Shown: one piece after another, positions 23,164 to 34,968 of the stretch | Numbering within the stretch: position 1 is the stretch's first letter | Layout of the letters: each line of letters starts with the position of its first letter | DNA from: Zhongshania sp. | GTDB taxonomy: Bacteria; Pseudomonadota; Gammaproteobacteria; Pseudomonadales; Spongiibacteraceae | Assembly (NCBI RefSeq): GCF_029212375.1 | Contig: NZ_JARGNU010000015.1 | Coordinates: 39,443 to 103,442 of the forward strand | Direction: 5' to 3' | DNA: 64,000 nucleotides | Program-made: the position numbers and the translations under genes | The notes under the pieces: model-generated | What the model was told of the DNA's origin: nothing | Seen by the model: only the letters and a program-made list of their open reading frames with translations | Databases searched by the model: none

Positions 23164-24273
23164 ATGAAATTTTCGATTTCGCGGGAAGCGTTAATCAAGC
23201 CATTAAATCTTGTTGCCGGTGTTGTTGAGCGTCGGCAAACTCTGCCTATCTTGGCGAATGTTCAGTTGGTGCTGAATGGTCAAGAATTAGCGCTAACGGG
23301 AACAGATTTAGAGGTTGAACTTATCGGCAGAGTTCAGTTGCCTGAGGGCGCAGTGCAGCAAACCGGCGAAATTACCATTCCGGCAAAGAAGCTTGTTGAT
23401 ATTTGTAAGGCCCTACCCGATGGTTCCGATATCAGTATTCAGCTCGATGAGCAAAAGCTGGTGATGAAGTCCGGCCGCAGTCGCTTTCAGCTATCCACCC
23501 TGCCTGCCAATGATTTTCCGAGTGTTGAGCAAGCAAAAGGTGGCCAGGTTTTTTCGCTTAAGCAAGGTGAGTTGAAGCGCCTTATTGAGCGTACCAGTTT
23601 CGCTATGGCCCAGCAGGATGTTCGCTACTATTTGAATGGTATGTTGCTCGAGTTGAGTAGTGGCCATTTGCGTCTAGTGGCCACAGATGGCCATCGTCTA
23701 GCAATGGCTACCTATTTGGGCGACATCAACGTTGATCAAGTTGTACAGGTAATAGTGCCTCGTAAAGGTGTTGTTGAGCTCGCACGGCTTCTGATTAATG
23801 AAGAGGAGCAAGCCGAAGTTATTGTGGGTAGTAATCATATTCGGGTGGTGACCACTGACTTTACCTTTACCTCTAAGCTTATAGATGGAAAATTCCCTGA
23901 TTACGAGCGGGTATTGCCACGCAGTAGCACCAAGGTTGTACTCGGTGCTCGCGCAGACTTAAGACAAGCATTTGCGAGAACGGCGATACTCTCTAATGAA
24001 AAATACCGTGGTATTCGTATGCTGCTCACTAATGGCGAGTTGCGAATTGTTGCGAACAACCCAGAGCAGGAAGAGGCAGAGGAAACGGTTGCTGTTGATT
24101 ATCACGGCGATAATTTAGAAATTGGTTTTAATGTTAGTTATTTGTTGGATGTTTTATCGGCTATACACGGTGAAACGGCCAAATTCTCTCTTTCCGATGC
24201 TAATAGTTCGGTTTTAGTAGAAGAGGCAGATGGTGGCAATTGCCAGTATGTTGTTATGCCTATGCGGCTTTAA
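23164..24273 (+). CDS. dnaN: DNA polymerase III beta sliding clamp
   Basis: 369 residues. Ring-shaped clamp that tethers polymerase III to DNA. The start MKFSISREALIKPLNLVAGVV and the C-terminal clamp residues ...CQYVVMPMRL are typical, and three similar domains of about 120 residues fill the length. It lies 114 bp after dnaA, in the usual order. Confidence 0.98.
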   Translation: MKFSISREALIKPLNLVAGVVERRQTLPILANVQLVLNGQELALTGTDLEVELIGRVQLPEGAVQQTGEITIPAKKLVDICKALPDGSDISIQLDEQKLVMKSGRSRFQLSTLPANDFPSVEQAKGGQVFSLKQGELKRLIERTSFAMAQQDVRYYLNGMLLELSSGHLRLVATDGHRLAMATYLGDINVDQVVQVIVPRKGVVELARLLINEEEQAEVIVGSNHIRVVTTDFTFTSKLIDGKFPDYERVLPRSSTKVVLGARADLRQAFARTAILSNEKYRGIRMLLTNGELRIVANNPEQEEAEETVAVDYHGDNLEIGFNVSYLLDVLSAIHGETAKFSLSDANSSVLVEEADGGNCQYVVMPMRL

Positions 24274-24356
24274 TGGCACTACCTCCCCTATCGTTTTTAG
24301 CATCGGCAAATTCGAATTTATTGCAAGGTCGAAAGCAACTATCACTAAATTGTTTA

Positions 24357-24380
24357 ATTAGGGCCGTTTTTGGCCCTAAT
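24357..24380 (+). other. Hairpin between dnaN and recF
   Basis: Perfect 9-bp stem ATTAGGGCC / GGCCCTAAT with loop GTTTTT, in the 174-bp gap after dnaN. No T-run follows, so it is not a standard terminator; it may be an attenuator or mRNA processing site. Confidence 0.45.
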
Positions 24381-24447
24381 ATTAAGTGTGCCACAGCTTT
24401 ATCTTTATTCCGTAACAGCTCCTCAAGCCTTTCTCGGTATTGATTAA

Positions 24448-25623
24448 GTGCGTATCCGTAAGTTAAGTATCCATAATTTTAGAAACCTTAAGGTATCCAG
24501 TTTATCTGGGCTTGAGGACTTTAATTTTATCCACGGGCTTAATGGCAGCGGTAAGACCAGTGTACTTGAATCTATACACACTCTTGCGCTTACTCGCTCC
24601 TTTCGATCTAGGAAAATGCAAACGGTTATTTCTTTCGAGGAAGAGGCATTAACTGTGAGGGGTGAATTTTCTGTAGGCGAGCCAAATAATGGTGTTATCG
24701 ATGTTCCACGTGAAACACTCTCCTCTATTGGTGTGCGCCGTTCCCGCCAGGACCTGGTTTTAGTTAAGCTTAATGGCGAAAAATTAGCTTCTGTTGGTGA
24801 GTTGGCTGGTGTGCTGCCGGTGCAAGTAATTAATCCTGCGAGTTTTGAATTGCTCGAGGGTAGCCCTAGTGTGCGAAGGCAATACTTGGACTGGGGCGTG
24901 TTCCACGTGAAACACTCAGGGTTTTATGAGTTGTGGCCTCGTTACCGTAAGGCGCTACAACAGCGTAATTCTCTGCTCAGACGTGGTAATATAGGGGCTT
25001 CGGTGTTGGCACCTTGGGATGCGGAATTGTCCGCCACAGCTGCGCTAATTACTGCTGCGCGGCAGCGGCACTTTGTACAGCTCTCCACTGCTTTTGATGA
25101 GGTTTATCGTCGGCTTTTGGCTAACGCCGCCCATTTGGCCGAAGATAATTTGGATGAGGCGCTTACCAAGATGCCGAGTCTTTCTCTAGAGTTTTATGCT
25201 GGGTGGAAAGACGCGGAAGATGCGCCCTTTTCGGAGGTGTTGAAGGCAGAGTTAAGTCAGGATTTAAAGTCTGGCTTTACCCGTAATGGCCCGCACCGAG
25301 CAGATATTGTATTGAAATGTGGGCGGCTGCGCGCAGGAGAAGTTCTCTCGCGGGGGCAAATAAAAACCATCGTTTGTGCGTTGAAGCTAGCACAGTCTAA
25401 GGTTTTACTCAGCCAAGGTATTCCCACTGTTTTTTTAATTGATGATTTGGCGGCTGAGCTTGATGAGCGGCGTTGTAAGGCGGTGTTTTTAGAACTTATA
25501 GATTTGGGTGTGCAAGTGTTTGCTACTGCCGTTAAAGAGTCGGATTTACATAATGAGTGGTGTGGTGATCGACCCTTAAAAAGGTTTCACGTGGAACATG
25601 GAAATATAAATGCAATTTTGTAG
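24448..25623 (+). CDS. recF: DNA replication and repair protein RecF
   Basis: 391 residues. SMC-like ATPase that helps load RecA at gaps. Walker A is GLNGSGKTS (about residues 30-38), the ABC signature region is LSRGQIKTIVCALKLAQ, and Walker B is VFLIDDLAAELDE. The start is GTG at 24448. Slightly longer than the usual 360-375 because of an insertion around residues 80-95, which coincides with one of three parS-like sites in this gene. Confidence 0.95.
   Translation: MRIRKLSIHNFRNLKVSSLSGLEDFNFIHGLNGSGKTSVLESIHTLALTRSFRSRKMQTVISFEEEALTVRGEFSVGEPNNGVIDVPRETLSSIGVRRSRQDLVLVKLNGEKLASVGELAGVLPVQVINPASFELLEGSPSVRRQYLDWGVFHVKHSGFYELWPRYRKALQQRNSLLRRGNIGASVLAPWDAELSATAALITAARQRHFVQLSTAFDEVYRRLLANAAHLAEDNLDEALTKMPSLSLEFYAGWKDAEDAPFSEVLKAELSQDLKSGFTRNGPHRADIVLKCGRLRAGEVLSRGQIKTIVCALKLAQSKVLLSQGIPTVFLIDDLAAELDERRCKAVFLELIDLGVQVFATAVKESDLHNEWCGDRPLKRFHVEHGNINAIL
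24702..24717. promoter_or_regulatory. parS-like site 1 (in recF)
   Basis: TGTTCCACGTGAAACA, an imperfect palindrome matching the ParB parS consensus TGTTYCACGTGRAACA. Confidence 0.85.
24899..24914. promoter_or_regulatory. parS-like site 2 (in recF)
   Basis: TGTTCCACGTGAAACA, identical to site 1 but read in a different codon frame of recF (VFHVKH versus VPRET). Confidence 0.85.
25583..25598. promoter_or_regulatory. parS-like site 3 (in recF)
   Basis: GGTTTCACGTGGAACA, the reverse of sites 1 and 2 with one terminal change. Confidence 0.8.
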
Positions 25624-25754
25624 TTAAGGCCTAGTGTTCTGGTGATTATCAGATACTTAGGTTTTGTGGGAATAGGCCTTACCCCGAAGCGGGTATGGGT
25701 AATGTATAGGATTTGGCAGCCTTTGCTGCAGAACAACAATAACTCGTTGCCTGA

Positions 25755-28196
<2,442 letters not shown>

Positions 28197-28210
28197 ACTT
28201 TGTCACAACT

Positions 28211-28246
28211 GGCCCTATTATTTGGTGTAGGGCCGGCCTTCTCTTT
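28211..28246 (+). terminator. Possible terminator after gyrB
   Basis: Stem GGCCCTA / TAGGGCC (28211-28217 with 28228-28234), followed by a pyrimidine-rich but not pure T tract (CTTCTCTTT). Confidence 0.5.
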
Positions 28247-28343
28247 CTGTCTTAGTTTGTTACCGCCTCCCCTTCCCTTGGTTGCCAGTATCGCTCGGTG
28301 GTTTTGAGTTGGTGAGTGCTAACTTATGGCGTGCCCGCCACCG

Positions 28344-29078
28344 TTAGTCTGCTTTATGTATTAAAGCACACTGATCCTCAATCCAGTTTTCTACTTCAAG
28401 GGTTAATTCTTTACTGTCACGTCCCGCGGTAGCAATGGCTTCGCCGATAATTAAGGTAACCGTGCCAGGCCGGATTAATAAGCTTTTTGCCGGCCAAATC
28501 AGGCCACCGTTATGGGCAATTGGTAGCACAGGCACACCAGCGGCAATGGCAACACTAGCCCCACTGCGGGCGTAGCGGCCGCGAACACCCGGTTCGGTAC
28601 GGGTGCCCTCGGGGAAAATCAATACGCTGTAATTGTTTCTTAGGCGAATTAAACCCTGCTCTGTAATTTGGCGCATTGCGGCGCGGGGGTTGCTGCGGTC
28701 GATGCCTATCGCATTCACCATCCGCAGCGCCCAACCAAAGAAGGGGATATTTAGGAGCTCGCGCTTAACAACGGTAGCAACCGGAAAGAGGTACCACTGT
28801 AAATAAAAAGTCTCCCACTGGCTCTGGTGCTTGGCCATCGCAACATAAACGTGGTGCTTGGGTAGTTCGCCGCGAATTTCGGTTTTTACACCACAGACAA
28901 CTCGCAACATAAATATAATGGCGGCATTGCCCAGCACAAAATAGCGGCCGCGAATATGAAAGGGTAAAAACCAGGTGAACAACAAGCCGGTAACGCTAAT
29001 AAACAGTGTAATCAGTACGTAGCTTGTAAAAAACAGGGCCGATCGAAACGCCAATATACTTTTTGCCAAAAACGTCAT
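28344..29078 (-). CDS. PlsC-type lysophospholipid acyltransferase
   Basis: 244 residues. Probably transfers an acyl chain to 1-acyl-glycerol-3-phosphate to form phosphatidic acid at the inner membrane. Two N-terminal hydrophobic segments (about 10-40) precede motif I KHQSQWETF, motif II-like IGIDRSNPRAAM and motif III FPEGTRTEPG. Motif I has His followed four residues later by Glu, instead of the canonical NHX4D. The gene neighbours glyS, as the plsC paralogue next to gmhB does in pseudomonads, but gmhB is absent here. Confidence 0.88.
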   Translation of the reverse strand: MTFLAKSILAFRSALFFTSYVLITLFISVTGLLFTWFLPFHIRGRYFVLGNAAIIFMLRVVCGVKTEIRGELPKHHVYVAMAKHQSQWETFYLQWYLFPVATVVKRELLNIPFFGWALRMVNAIGIDRSNPRAAMRQITEQGLIRLRNNYSVLIFPEGTRTEPGVRGRYARSGASVAIAAGVPVLPIAHNGGLIWPAKSLLIRPGTVTLIIGEAIATAGRDSKELTLEVENWIEDQCALIHKAD

Positions 29079-29125
29079 TGAAAAATCCTGTCCGTGTATG
29101 TTGTCTATAAGCGGGTAATTACACC

Positions 29126-29159
29126 CAGCTATTGCGCTAATACGCTAGTGCAATAGCTG
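29126..29159. repeat. Long inverted repeat between glyS and plsC
   Basis: 14-bp arms CAGCTATTGCGCTA and TAGTGCAATAGCTG with one G-T pair and a 6-base loop, immediately after the glyS stop. There is no T-run on either strand, so it looks like an mRNA-stabilising or REP-like hairpin rather than a classic terminator. Confidence 0.6.
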
Positions 29160-29165
29160 GTCAGA

Positions 29166-31250
29166 TTACTTGGAGCTTACCAACTGGGATATATCAGCAA
29201 CCTCAAGGAACAAGCCTTGCAGCTGTTTGAGCAAGGCTTGCCGATTACTGCGCAAGGCCAGGTCGTCGGCGTTCACCATCACCGTATCAAAGAAGCCATC
29301 AACGGCAGCCTGAAGCCCAGCCAGCGATTTTAATCCTTCTTCATAGCGAGCCGCAGAAAATAATGGCGCCACAATGGCTTGCTGTTCATTCAACTGCGTA
29401 GCCAATGTTTTCTCTGCAGCTTCCACCAATAGATTGGTGTCGATCTGATCGGCAATATCGCCGTCCACTTTAGCGAGAATATTTGACACCCGCTTATTGG
29501 CTGCAGCGAGGGCCGCGGCCTCGGGCAATTGGCAGAAGGCCTGTACCGCATTAACTCTGTGCTCGATATCCAGCGGTGCACTAAGCTGCTTGGCGCTGAC
29601 CGCCATAAAGACTTCAGGAGCGATGCCATTGTCTTCATAGCCTGCTTTTAAGCGCTCTAAAATATAATTTAGAACGGTGTCGGCCAAGTCGGCGGCGACC
29701 TTAATGCCGTTGTGCTGGCTAATTGCTAATTCTATTAGCTGGCGCAAATCTAGGGGATGTTGGTTTTCAATAATAAGACGTAGCACACCAAGCGAGGCGC
29801 GGCGTAACGCAAAGGGGTCTTTGGAGCCGCTCGGGATTTGCCCAATAGCGAAAATACCGCAAATGGTATCAAGGCGGTCTGCTAGGGCGACGATGGTGCC
29901 TGTGGTAGTTTGGGGTAATACATCGCCGGCAAAGCGCGGCATATACTGCTCGTTCATTGCCAGTGCAACGTCAGCAGCTTCGCCATCGTTCTGGGCGTAG
30001 TAGTAGCCCGCAATGCCCTGCATATCATCAAACTCAAGTACCATTTCGGTGACGAGATCGCTCTTGCTGAGTTTCGCAGCGCGCACGGCGCTTGCCGCAT
30101 CGGCGGCGATTAGCTGCGCAATTTCGGCGCTGAGTGCAGCCACCCTTTCGGTCTTATCGTAGATGGTGCCAAGCTTCGCTTGGAAGACAATACTGCGCAG
30201 GCGCTCGCGGCGACTTTCTAAACTGGTTTTGCAGTCGGTTTCAAAGAAAAATGCAGCGTCGCTGAGACGTGGTCGTATAACCCGCTCATTGCCATCAATA
30301 ACCTTCTGCGGCTCACGACTTTCAATATTGGCCACGGTAATGAAGTTCGGCATAAGCTTGCCGTTAGTATCTCTCACGTGGAAATATTTTTGATGCTCTT
30401 TCATTGACGAGATCAAGGCTTCGGGCGGTACTTTCAAAAAGCGTTGCTCAAAGCTGCCCGCTAAAGCCACTGGCCACTCGACCAGCGAGGTAACTTCATC
30501 TAATAGATCGTCATCGATGATCGCAGTGCCACCTAGGCCTTTGCCTAGGTCGCTCACTTGCTGACGAATAAGCTGCTGACGTTTATCGTAGTCTGCAATT
30601 ATCTTTCCCTGCTCCTGCAAGATAGTCTCGTAGGCGCTGGCCGACGTGATATTTAAGCTTTTATTGCAGTGGAAGCGATGCCCGCGACTAAGGCGGTCGG
30701 CGCGCAAATCGAAAACCGTTTCGGCAATTGCCTCTTCGCCGTAAACAATACACAGCCAGTGAATTGGTCGCACAAACTCGGCGCGGGATGCGCCCCAGCG
30801 CATACGCTTGGCGATCGGCAAACTCGCCAATGCCTTATTAATTAAATCGCCAAATACGTCAACGCTATTGGCGCCGCTAACAAGACTGCGATAGCAAAGC
30901 TTGTCCTGTTTGCCGTCATTGGCTACGTGGTTTTGCAAGTCGTCAGTATTGAGTTGATTCTTTTTGGCAAAGGCCATCGCGGCATTGGTCGGCTTGCCGT
31001 CGGCATCGAAGGCTACTTTTGCTGGCGGCCCCCAAACTTCTATTTCACGATCCGGTGCGCGCTCTGCAAGGTCGCTAATTAATATCGCTAAGCGGCGTGG
31101 TGTGGCAAAGCTTTTAAGACCAGTAAAGCTCAGTTCCATGGCGCCGAGTTGACTGGCGATACTGTCGCTAAACGCCGCAGACAAAGTCTTTAAGGCCTTA
31201 GGTGGCAGTTCTTCGGTGCCAATTTCAATTAATAAATCACGGGTGCTCAT
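29166..31250 (-). CDS. glyS: Glycyl-tRNA synthetase beta subunit
   Basis: 694 residues, the usual 690. Beta chain of the alpha2beta2 bacterial enzyme, which binds tRNA-Gly. The start RDLLIEIGTEELPPKAL is the family signature, and MKEHQKYFHV and LADRLDTICGIFAIGQIPSGSKDPFALRR are also conserved; the C-terminal anticodon-binding domain is present. Its ATG overlaps the glyQ stop by one base (TAATG), so it is translationally coupled. Confidence 0.97.
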   Translation of the reverse strand: MSTRDLLIEIGTEELPPKALKTLSAAFSDSIASQLGAMELSFTGLKSFATPRRLAILISDLAERAPDREIEVWGPPAKVAFDADGKPTNAAMAFAKKNQLNTDDLQNHVANDGKQDKLCYRSLVSGANSVDVFGDLINKALASLPIAKRMRWGASRAEFVRPIHWLCIVYGEEAIAETVFDLRADRLSRGHRFHCNKSLNITSASAYETILQEQGKIIADYDKRQQLIRQQVSDLGKGLGGTAIIDDDLLDEVTSLVEWPVALAGSFEQRFLKVPPEALISSMKEHQKYFHVRDTNGKLMPNFITVANIESREPQKVIDGNERVIRPRLSDAAFFFETDCKTSLESRRERLRSIVFQAKLGTIYDKTERVAALSAEIAQLIAADAASAVRAAKLSKSDLVTEMVLEFDDMQGIAGYYYAQNDGEAADVALAMNEQYMPRFAGDVLPQTTTGTIVALADRLDTICGIFAIGQIPSGSKDPFALRRASLGVLRLIIENQHPLDLRQLIELAISQHNGIKVAADLADTVLNYILERLKAGYEDNGIAPEVFMAVSAKQLSAPLDIEHRVNAVQAFCQLPEAAALAAANKRVSNILAKVDGDIADQIDTNLLVEAAEKTLATQLNEQQAIVAPLFSAARYEEGLKSLAGLQAAVDGFFDTVMVNADDLALRSNRQALLKQLQGLFLEVADISQLVSSK

Positions 31251-32203
31251 TACTTGTTCTCCTCGGCGGCAGCGATAACTTCGTCGCGCAGATGCGCTGG
31301 GGCCAGTGGGAAGCCGAGTTTTAAACGGGCGTCAAAATAGGCTTGTGCCACTGCTCGGGCCAAGCTGCGCACCCGCAGAATAAAACGCTGGCGCTCAGTG
31401 ACAGAAATTGCATGGCGAGCATCGAGGAGATTAAACGCGTGAGAAGCTTTCATCACCATCTCATAGGCTGGCAGTGGCAGGCCCTTGGCAATCAGGCGCT
31501 CGCTCTCGGCTTCACAGTGATCAAACTGCGCAAATAATTGCGTAACGTCCGCTTCTTCAAAATTGAAGTGCGACATTTCAACTTCATTTTGGTGGAACAC
31601 ATCACCGTAGGTGACATCACCGGCGGGGCCTTTGGTCCAGACCAAATCGTAAATACTGTCTACGCCCTGCAAGTACATCGCTATGCGTTCAAGGCCGTAG
31701 GTGATCTCACCACTAACGGGGTAGCACTCTAAGCCACCAACTTGCTGGAAATAGGTAAACTGGGTAACTTCCATCCCGTTTAGCCACACCTCCCAACCCA
31801 AGCCCCAAGCGCCGAGGGTTGGTGATTCCCAGTTATCTTCAACAAAGCGGATATCGTGAACCTCGGGGTCTATACCCAGCATTTTCAGTGAGTCTAAATA
31901 CAGCTCCTGTATATTGGCGGGCGAAGGTTTCATGATCACTTGAAACTGATAGTAATGCTGCAAGCGATTGGGGTTGGTGCCGTAGCGACCGTCGGTGGGG
32001 CGGCGGCAAGGCTGAACGTAGGCGGCATTCCACGTTTCCGGACCGATTGCCCGCAAAAAAGTGGCTGGATGAAAAGTACCGGCCCCTACTTCCATGTCGA
32101 GTGGTTGTAACAGCACACAGCCACGCTCGGCCCAGTATTGTTGCAATGCCAAGATTAGCCCCTGAAAGGTGCTGACGTCTGCCTTGCTCACGGCGTTCCC
32201 CAT
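31250..32203 (-). CDS. glyQ: Glycyl-tRNA synthetase alpha subunit
   Basis: 317 residues. Carries the class II catalytic site for glycine activation. The conserved start [36 protein letters not shown], and the [25 protein letters not shown] block (about 66-90) are clear. It is first in the glyQ-glyS pair; gene order and coupling are standard for gammaproteobacteria. Confidence 0.98.
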   Translation of the reverse strand: MGNAVSKADVSTFQGLILALQQYWAERGCVLLQPLDMEVGAGTFHPATFLRAIGPETWNAAYVQPCRRPTDGRYGTNPNRLQHYYQFQVIMKPSPANIQELYLDSLKMLGIDPEVHDIRFVEDNWESPTLGAWGLGWEVWLNGMEVTQFTYFQQVGGLECYPVSGEITYGLERIAMYLQGVDSIYDLVWTKGPAGDVTYGDVFHQNEVEMSHFNFEEADVTQLFAQFDHCEAESERLIAKGLPLPAYEMVMKASHAFNLLDARHAISVTERQRFILRVRSLARAVAQAYFDARLKLGFPLAPAHLRDEVIAAAEENK

Positions 32204-32327
32204 AGAATAAATAAAGAGGGGAATTATACAGAGTTGCGAGGCTGTGGGCTAAGGCTATGGATGATTCTGGCCGTCGACCGTCACGACTTGCTATGATCGA
32301 GCCTCAGATTTGAAAGGAATATTGGTA

Positions 32328-33122
32328 ATGGCAAAATTTATCGGCGCATTTTTGGGTTATTTGATGGGCGGCCCCCTCTTTGCGCTATTGGGCTTCGGTG
32401 TCGGCATGATGTTCGATCGCGGCCTAAAGCAGGCGATGGGCTTTAATTACGGGGCTCAACGCGAGCGTATTCAGGGTATTGTATTTGAAACTGTATTTCG
32501 GGTTATGGGTCATGTCGCCAAGGCTGATGGCCGTGTGTGTGAATCCGAGGTGGCGCAGGCCGAAGCGATTATTGCCCAGTTTGGTTTAGTTGGGGCGCGG
32601 CGTGACGAAGCGATTAGCCGCTTTAAAGAAGGCATCGCCGACAGTTTTGAATTAGAACCGCAGATTTCCGACTTTATGCTGGTCGCTAAATCCCAGCCGC
32701 TGCTGCGCCAAATGCTCTTAGAGGCATTGCTAACCATGGCCCTAGCCGATGGCGACGTCGATGCGGCCGAGCGCGATATCTTGCTAAAAGTGGCGGGCTA
32801 TATCGGAATTTCAGCGCGGGACTTTCAGCGCTTACTCGATATGGCGATGGCCCAGCGACAGTTTCACGGTCGCGGTGCTGGCGGGCAGCAATCGAGCGCC
32901 AGTCGCGGCAATGAGTTAAAGGCGGCCTATCAGGCGATTGGGGTAACAGAGGCGGCGACTGACGCGGAATTAAAGCGCGCTTATCGTAAACTAATGAGCC
33001 AGCATCATCCCGACAAGCTGATTGCCAAAGGTGTGCCCGAAGACATGCTTAAATTGGCAACCGAAAAAGCCCAGGAAATACAGGCGGCCTATGAGCTAAT
33101 TAAAAACAGCCGGAAAAAATAG
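32328..33122 (+). CDS. djlA: DjlA-type membrane-anchored DnaJ-like co-chaperone
   Basis: 264 residues from the ATG at 32328 (MAKFIGAFLG); an upstream in-frame TTG at 32310 is less likely. A glycine-rich membrane segment (about 3-30) is followed by a TerB-like helical domain (about 45-175), a Gly/Ser/Gln linker, and a C-terminal J domain with the DnaK-activating HPD in MSQHHPDKL. DjlA stimulates DnaK from the inner membrane. It is divergently transcribed from glyQ, and a weak hairpin follows. Confidence 0.88.
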   Translation: MAKFIGAFLGYLMGGPLFALLGFGVGMMFDRGLKQAMGFNYGAQRERIQGIVFETVFRVMGHVAKADGRVCESEVAQAEAIIAQFGLVGARRDEAISRFKEGIADSFELEPQISDFMLVAKSQPLLRQMLLEALLTMALADGDVDAAERDILLKVAGYIGISARDFQRLLDMAMAQRQFHGRGAGGQQSSASRGNELKAAYQAIGVTEAATDAELKRAYRKLMSQHHPDKLIAKGVPEDMLKLATEKAQEIQAAYELIKNSRKK

Positions 33123-33127
33123 CCCGC

Positions 33128-33157
33128 GGCGGTGCAGCTTAGTCAGCCAGCACCGCC
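33128..33157. terminator. Hairpin between convergent djlA and yebG
   Basis: 8-bp stem GGCGGTGC / GCACCGCC with a 14-base loop, between two convergent genes. No clear T tract; possible bidirectional terminator. Confidence 0.35.
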
Positions 33158-33207
33158 ACGGTTTAGCGCTCAATGCTTAATGTAAGCGGTGAGCGTGGGA
33201 GTTGCTA

Positions 33208-33495
33208 TTACGCTTGAGCGCTTAGCGGGCTAACATTGCTTGGGTTGGCATCGCTGTCTATTTCTTCTAGCGCCTCTACCCTACCCTTACAAGCCTGCAT
33301 TACCGCCTCTTTGTTTTTAGCGAGAAAAATGCCAAATTCCTCAGCTTGTGATTCGTCTACACTGGGTATGTGTTGCAGCAACAAAGCACTAAAACCTTCT
33401 GCCAGTTCCAACATTTTGTCGTAGGCGTCAGCGTCTTTTTTGTTATCAAACATAGTATTGTCCCTGTCACACATCCACTTCGCTACTACCGCCAT
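33208..33495 (-). CDS. yebG: SOS-inducible YebG family protein
   Basis: 95 residues. The start MAVVAKWMCDRDN and the stretch NKKDADAYDKMLELAEGF match E. coli YebG, a small LexA-regulated protein of unknown molecular role. The C-terminus is acidic and Ser/Asn/Pro-rich as in other members. A consensus LexA box lies 48 bp upstream, which supports both the identification and SOS control. Confidence 0.9.
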   Translation of the reverse strand: MAVVAKWMCDRDNTMFDNKKDADAYDKMLELAEGFSALLLQHIPSVDESQAEEFGIFLAKNKEAVMQACKGRVEALEEIDSDANPSNVSPLSAQA

Positions 33496-33542
33496 ATTCC
33501 ACCTCGTTTACTTGTTGAACGGTATTTATCGGTTGCTAGACA

Positions 33543-33558
33543 CTGTATATAAATACAG
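33543..33558 (-). promoter_or_regulatory. LexA box (SOS operator) of yebG
   Basis: CTGTATATAAATACAG fits CTGT-N8-ACAG and is almost the ideal E. coli box. On the minus strand it overlaps a likely -10 (TACAGT, 17 bp after TTGCGC), so LexA would block the promoter. Confidence 0.9.
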
Positions 33559-33609
33559 TTTAATGCGCAAGCCTATGGGCGTAAGAGGACACCGGCGGTT
33601 ACAGGCAGC

Positions 33610-34950
33610 TTACCACCTTAAGCGATAGTGCTCGGGAAAGGGTCCGTCTTTATAATCCATTGCTGACGCAGCCTGCAATTCTGGACGACGTAAGATTTGG
33701 CGTAGCATTTCTGGAATCATCGCCATGCCCACGTATTTGCCCAGACATTCGTGCGAGCCAAAGCCAAAATTAAAGTGATGGTAGTAATTGCGGTCGGCTT
33801 GAAATTCGTCTGCTTGATCATAGGCGTAGTCATCAAACATAGCCGACTGAGTAAGCAGTAATATATTGCTGTCGGCGTGAATGGTGGTTTGCCAAGGGCT
33901 CGCTTTGGCAAGGGTATGGCTCTGCGAGGTGCGACGAAATACGTAGGGCGCAATAGGCACAAAGCGAAGCGCTTCCCAGACCATTTTATCAAAAAGCTCT
34001 ACATTATCTTGCAGCGCGGCCGCGCGAACGGCGGGCAGTAAATCCTCGCGCGCCAAGAAAAATTGTAGAGTTTGGGCAACCGCTTGCGAAGTGGTTTCTA
34101 TCGCGCCAATTAACAAGCCGCCCGCGTTCACACCTACGCGCAGCAATGAAAAATCGACTTCTTTGGCAAAGCTGCTACGCAGCATACGGGTGACGATATC
34201 GTCGCTTGCGGCGGCGGGTTTGCGCCCAGCTAATTTATTGATCAGCGCTTTTAGCGCGTACCACCCCACAAGTACAATATTTTTGGCTTGCTCGGCTTTA
34301 ACCATCACTAGTTTTCGCGCCATAAGTTTGGTGATATAGCTTACTAGCTCGCCGGAAACCGCGTTGTGCTCGTCAATAATGTGCTGATATTTTTCTGGGC
34401 TATTTAAATCAAAGGGCTGATTGTGAAAGGCGTCGTACTGATTCCAAAAAGACCATTTAATCAGCGTCTTTTTGTCGATGCCGTCTAGGCCAAAATAGTC
34501 CTGTACTACGGTTGTTGGTACCGAGCGGCAATAGTCATTAACAACTTCTATACTGCCCGCCGCGGCAGTTAAAATGTCGTCGCTGGCCTTGGCTATAAGC
34601 TCACGTACCCGCGGAATATCGTCGCGATTGAGCATGCCTTGCATCAGCGATTTCTCGCGGTGATGTAGGGCATCATCGTCGTGCGCCATTAAGTAACCAG
34701 GATCGTCGTCGCTTACTCCCATTTTCGACTTATACAAATCTACGGTAAATATTTTTGGCATTTGTAGCGCGTCACGAATATCGCAGAACTTGGCGACGAG
34801 CACGCACTCGGGGGTAATTAAAATTGGCCGCTCGGCGCGCAACTGTTTAAAAAACGGCAGTGGCTCGGTTTCCATCCAGCCCTTTACTAGGGGATATTTT
34901 TGCGCCGTTGGCGCAGCATCATACTCAGCGAGATAATTGCGATTACTCAT
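33610..34950 (-). CDS. Cytochrome P450
   Basis: 446 residues from the ATG at 34950 (MSNRNYLAEYDAAP); an ATG at 34965 is possible but lacks a spaced ribosome site. Soluble haem monooxygenase. The I-helix reads GGLLIGAIETTSQ (acid-Thr pair for O2 activation), the ExxR motif is EALR, and the haem loop is FNFGFGSHECLG with the Cys ligand. Early HHREKSLMQ corresponds to the C-helix region. No ferredoxin or reductase is adjacent, so electron donors are elsewhere. It starts 18 bp after the di-haem cytochrome stop and is likely co-transcribed. Substrate not deducible. Confidence 0.93.
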   Translation of the reverse strand: MSNRNYLAEYDAAPTAQKYPLVKGWMETEPLPFFKQLRAERPILITPECVLVAKFCDIRDALQMPKIFTVDLYKSKMGVSDDDPGYLMAHDDDALHHREKSLMQGMLNRDDIPRVRELIAKASDDILTAAAGSIEVVNDYCRSVPTTVVQDYFGLDGIDKKTLIKWSFWNQYDAFHNQPFDLNSPEKYQHIIDEHNAVSGELVSYITKLMARKLVMVKAEQAKNIVLVGWYALKALINKLAGRKPAAASDDIVTRMLRSSFAKEVDFSLLRVGVNAGGLLIGAIETTSQAVAQTLQFFLAREDLLPAVRAAALQDNVELFDKMVWEALRFVPIAPYVFRRTSQSHTLAKASPWQTTIHADSNILLLTQSAMFDDYAYDQADEFQADRNYYHHFNFGFGSHECLGKYVGMAMIPEMLRQILRRPELQAASAMDYKDGPFPEHYRLRW

Positions 34951-34968
34951 AGCGATCCCCGTCATCCT

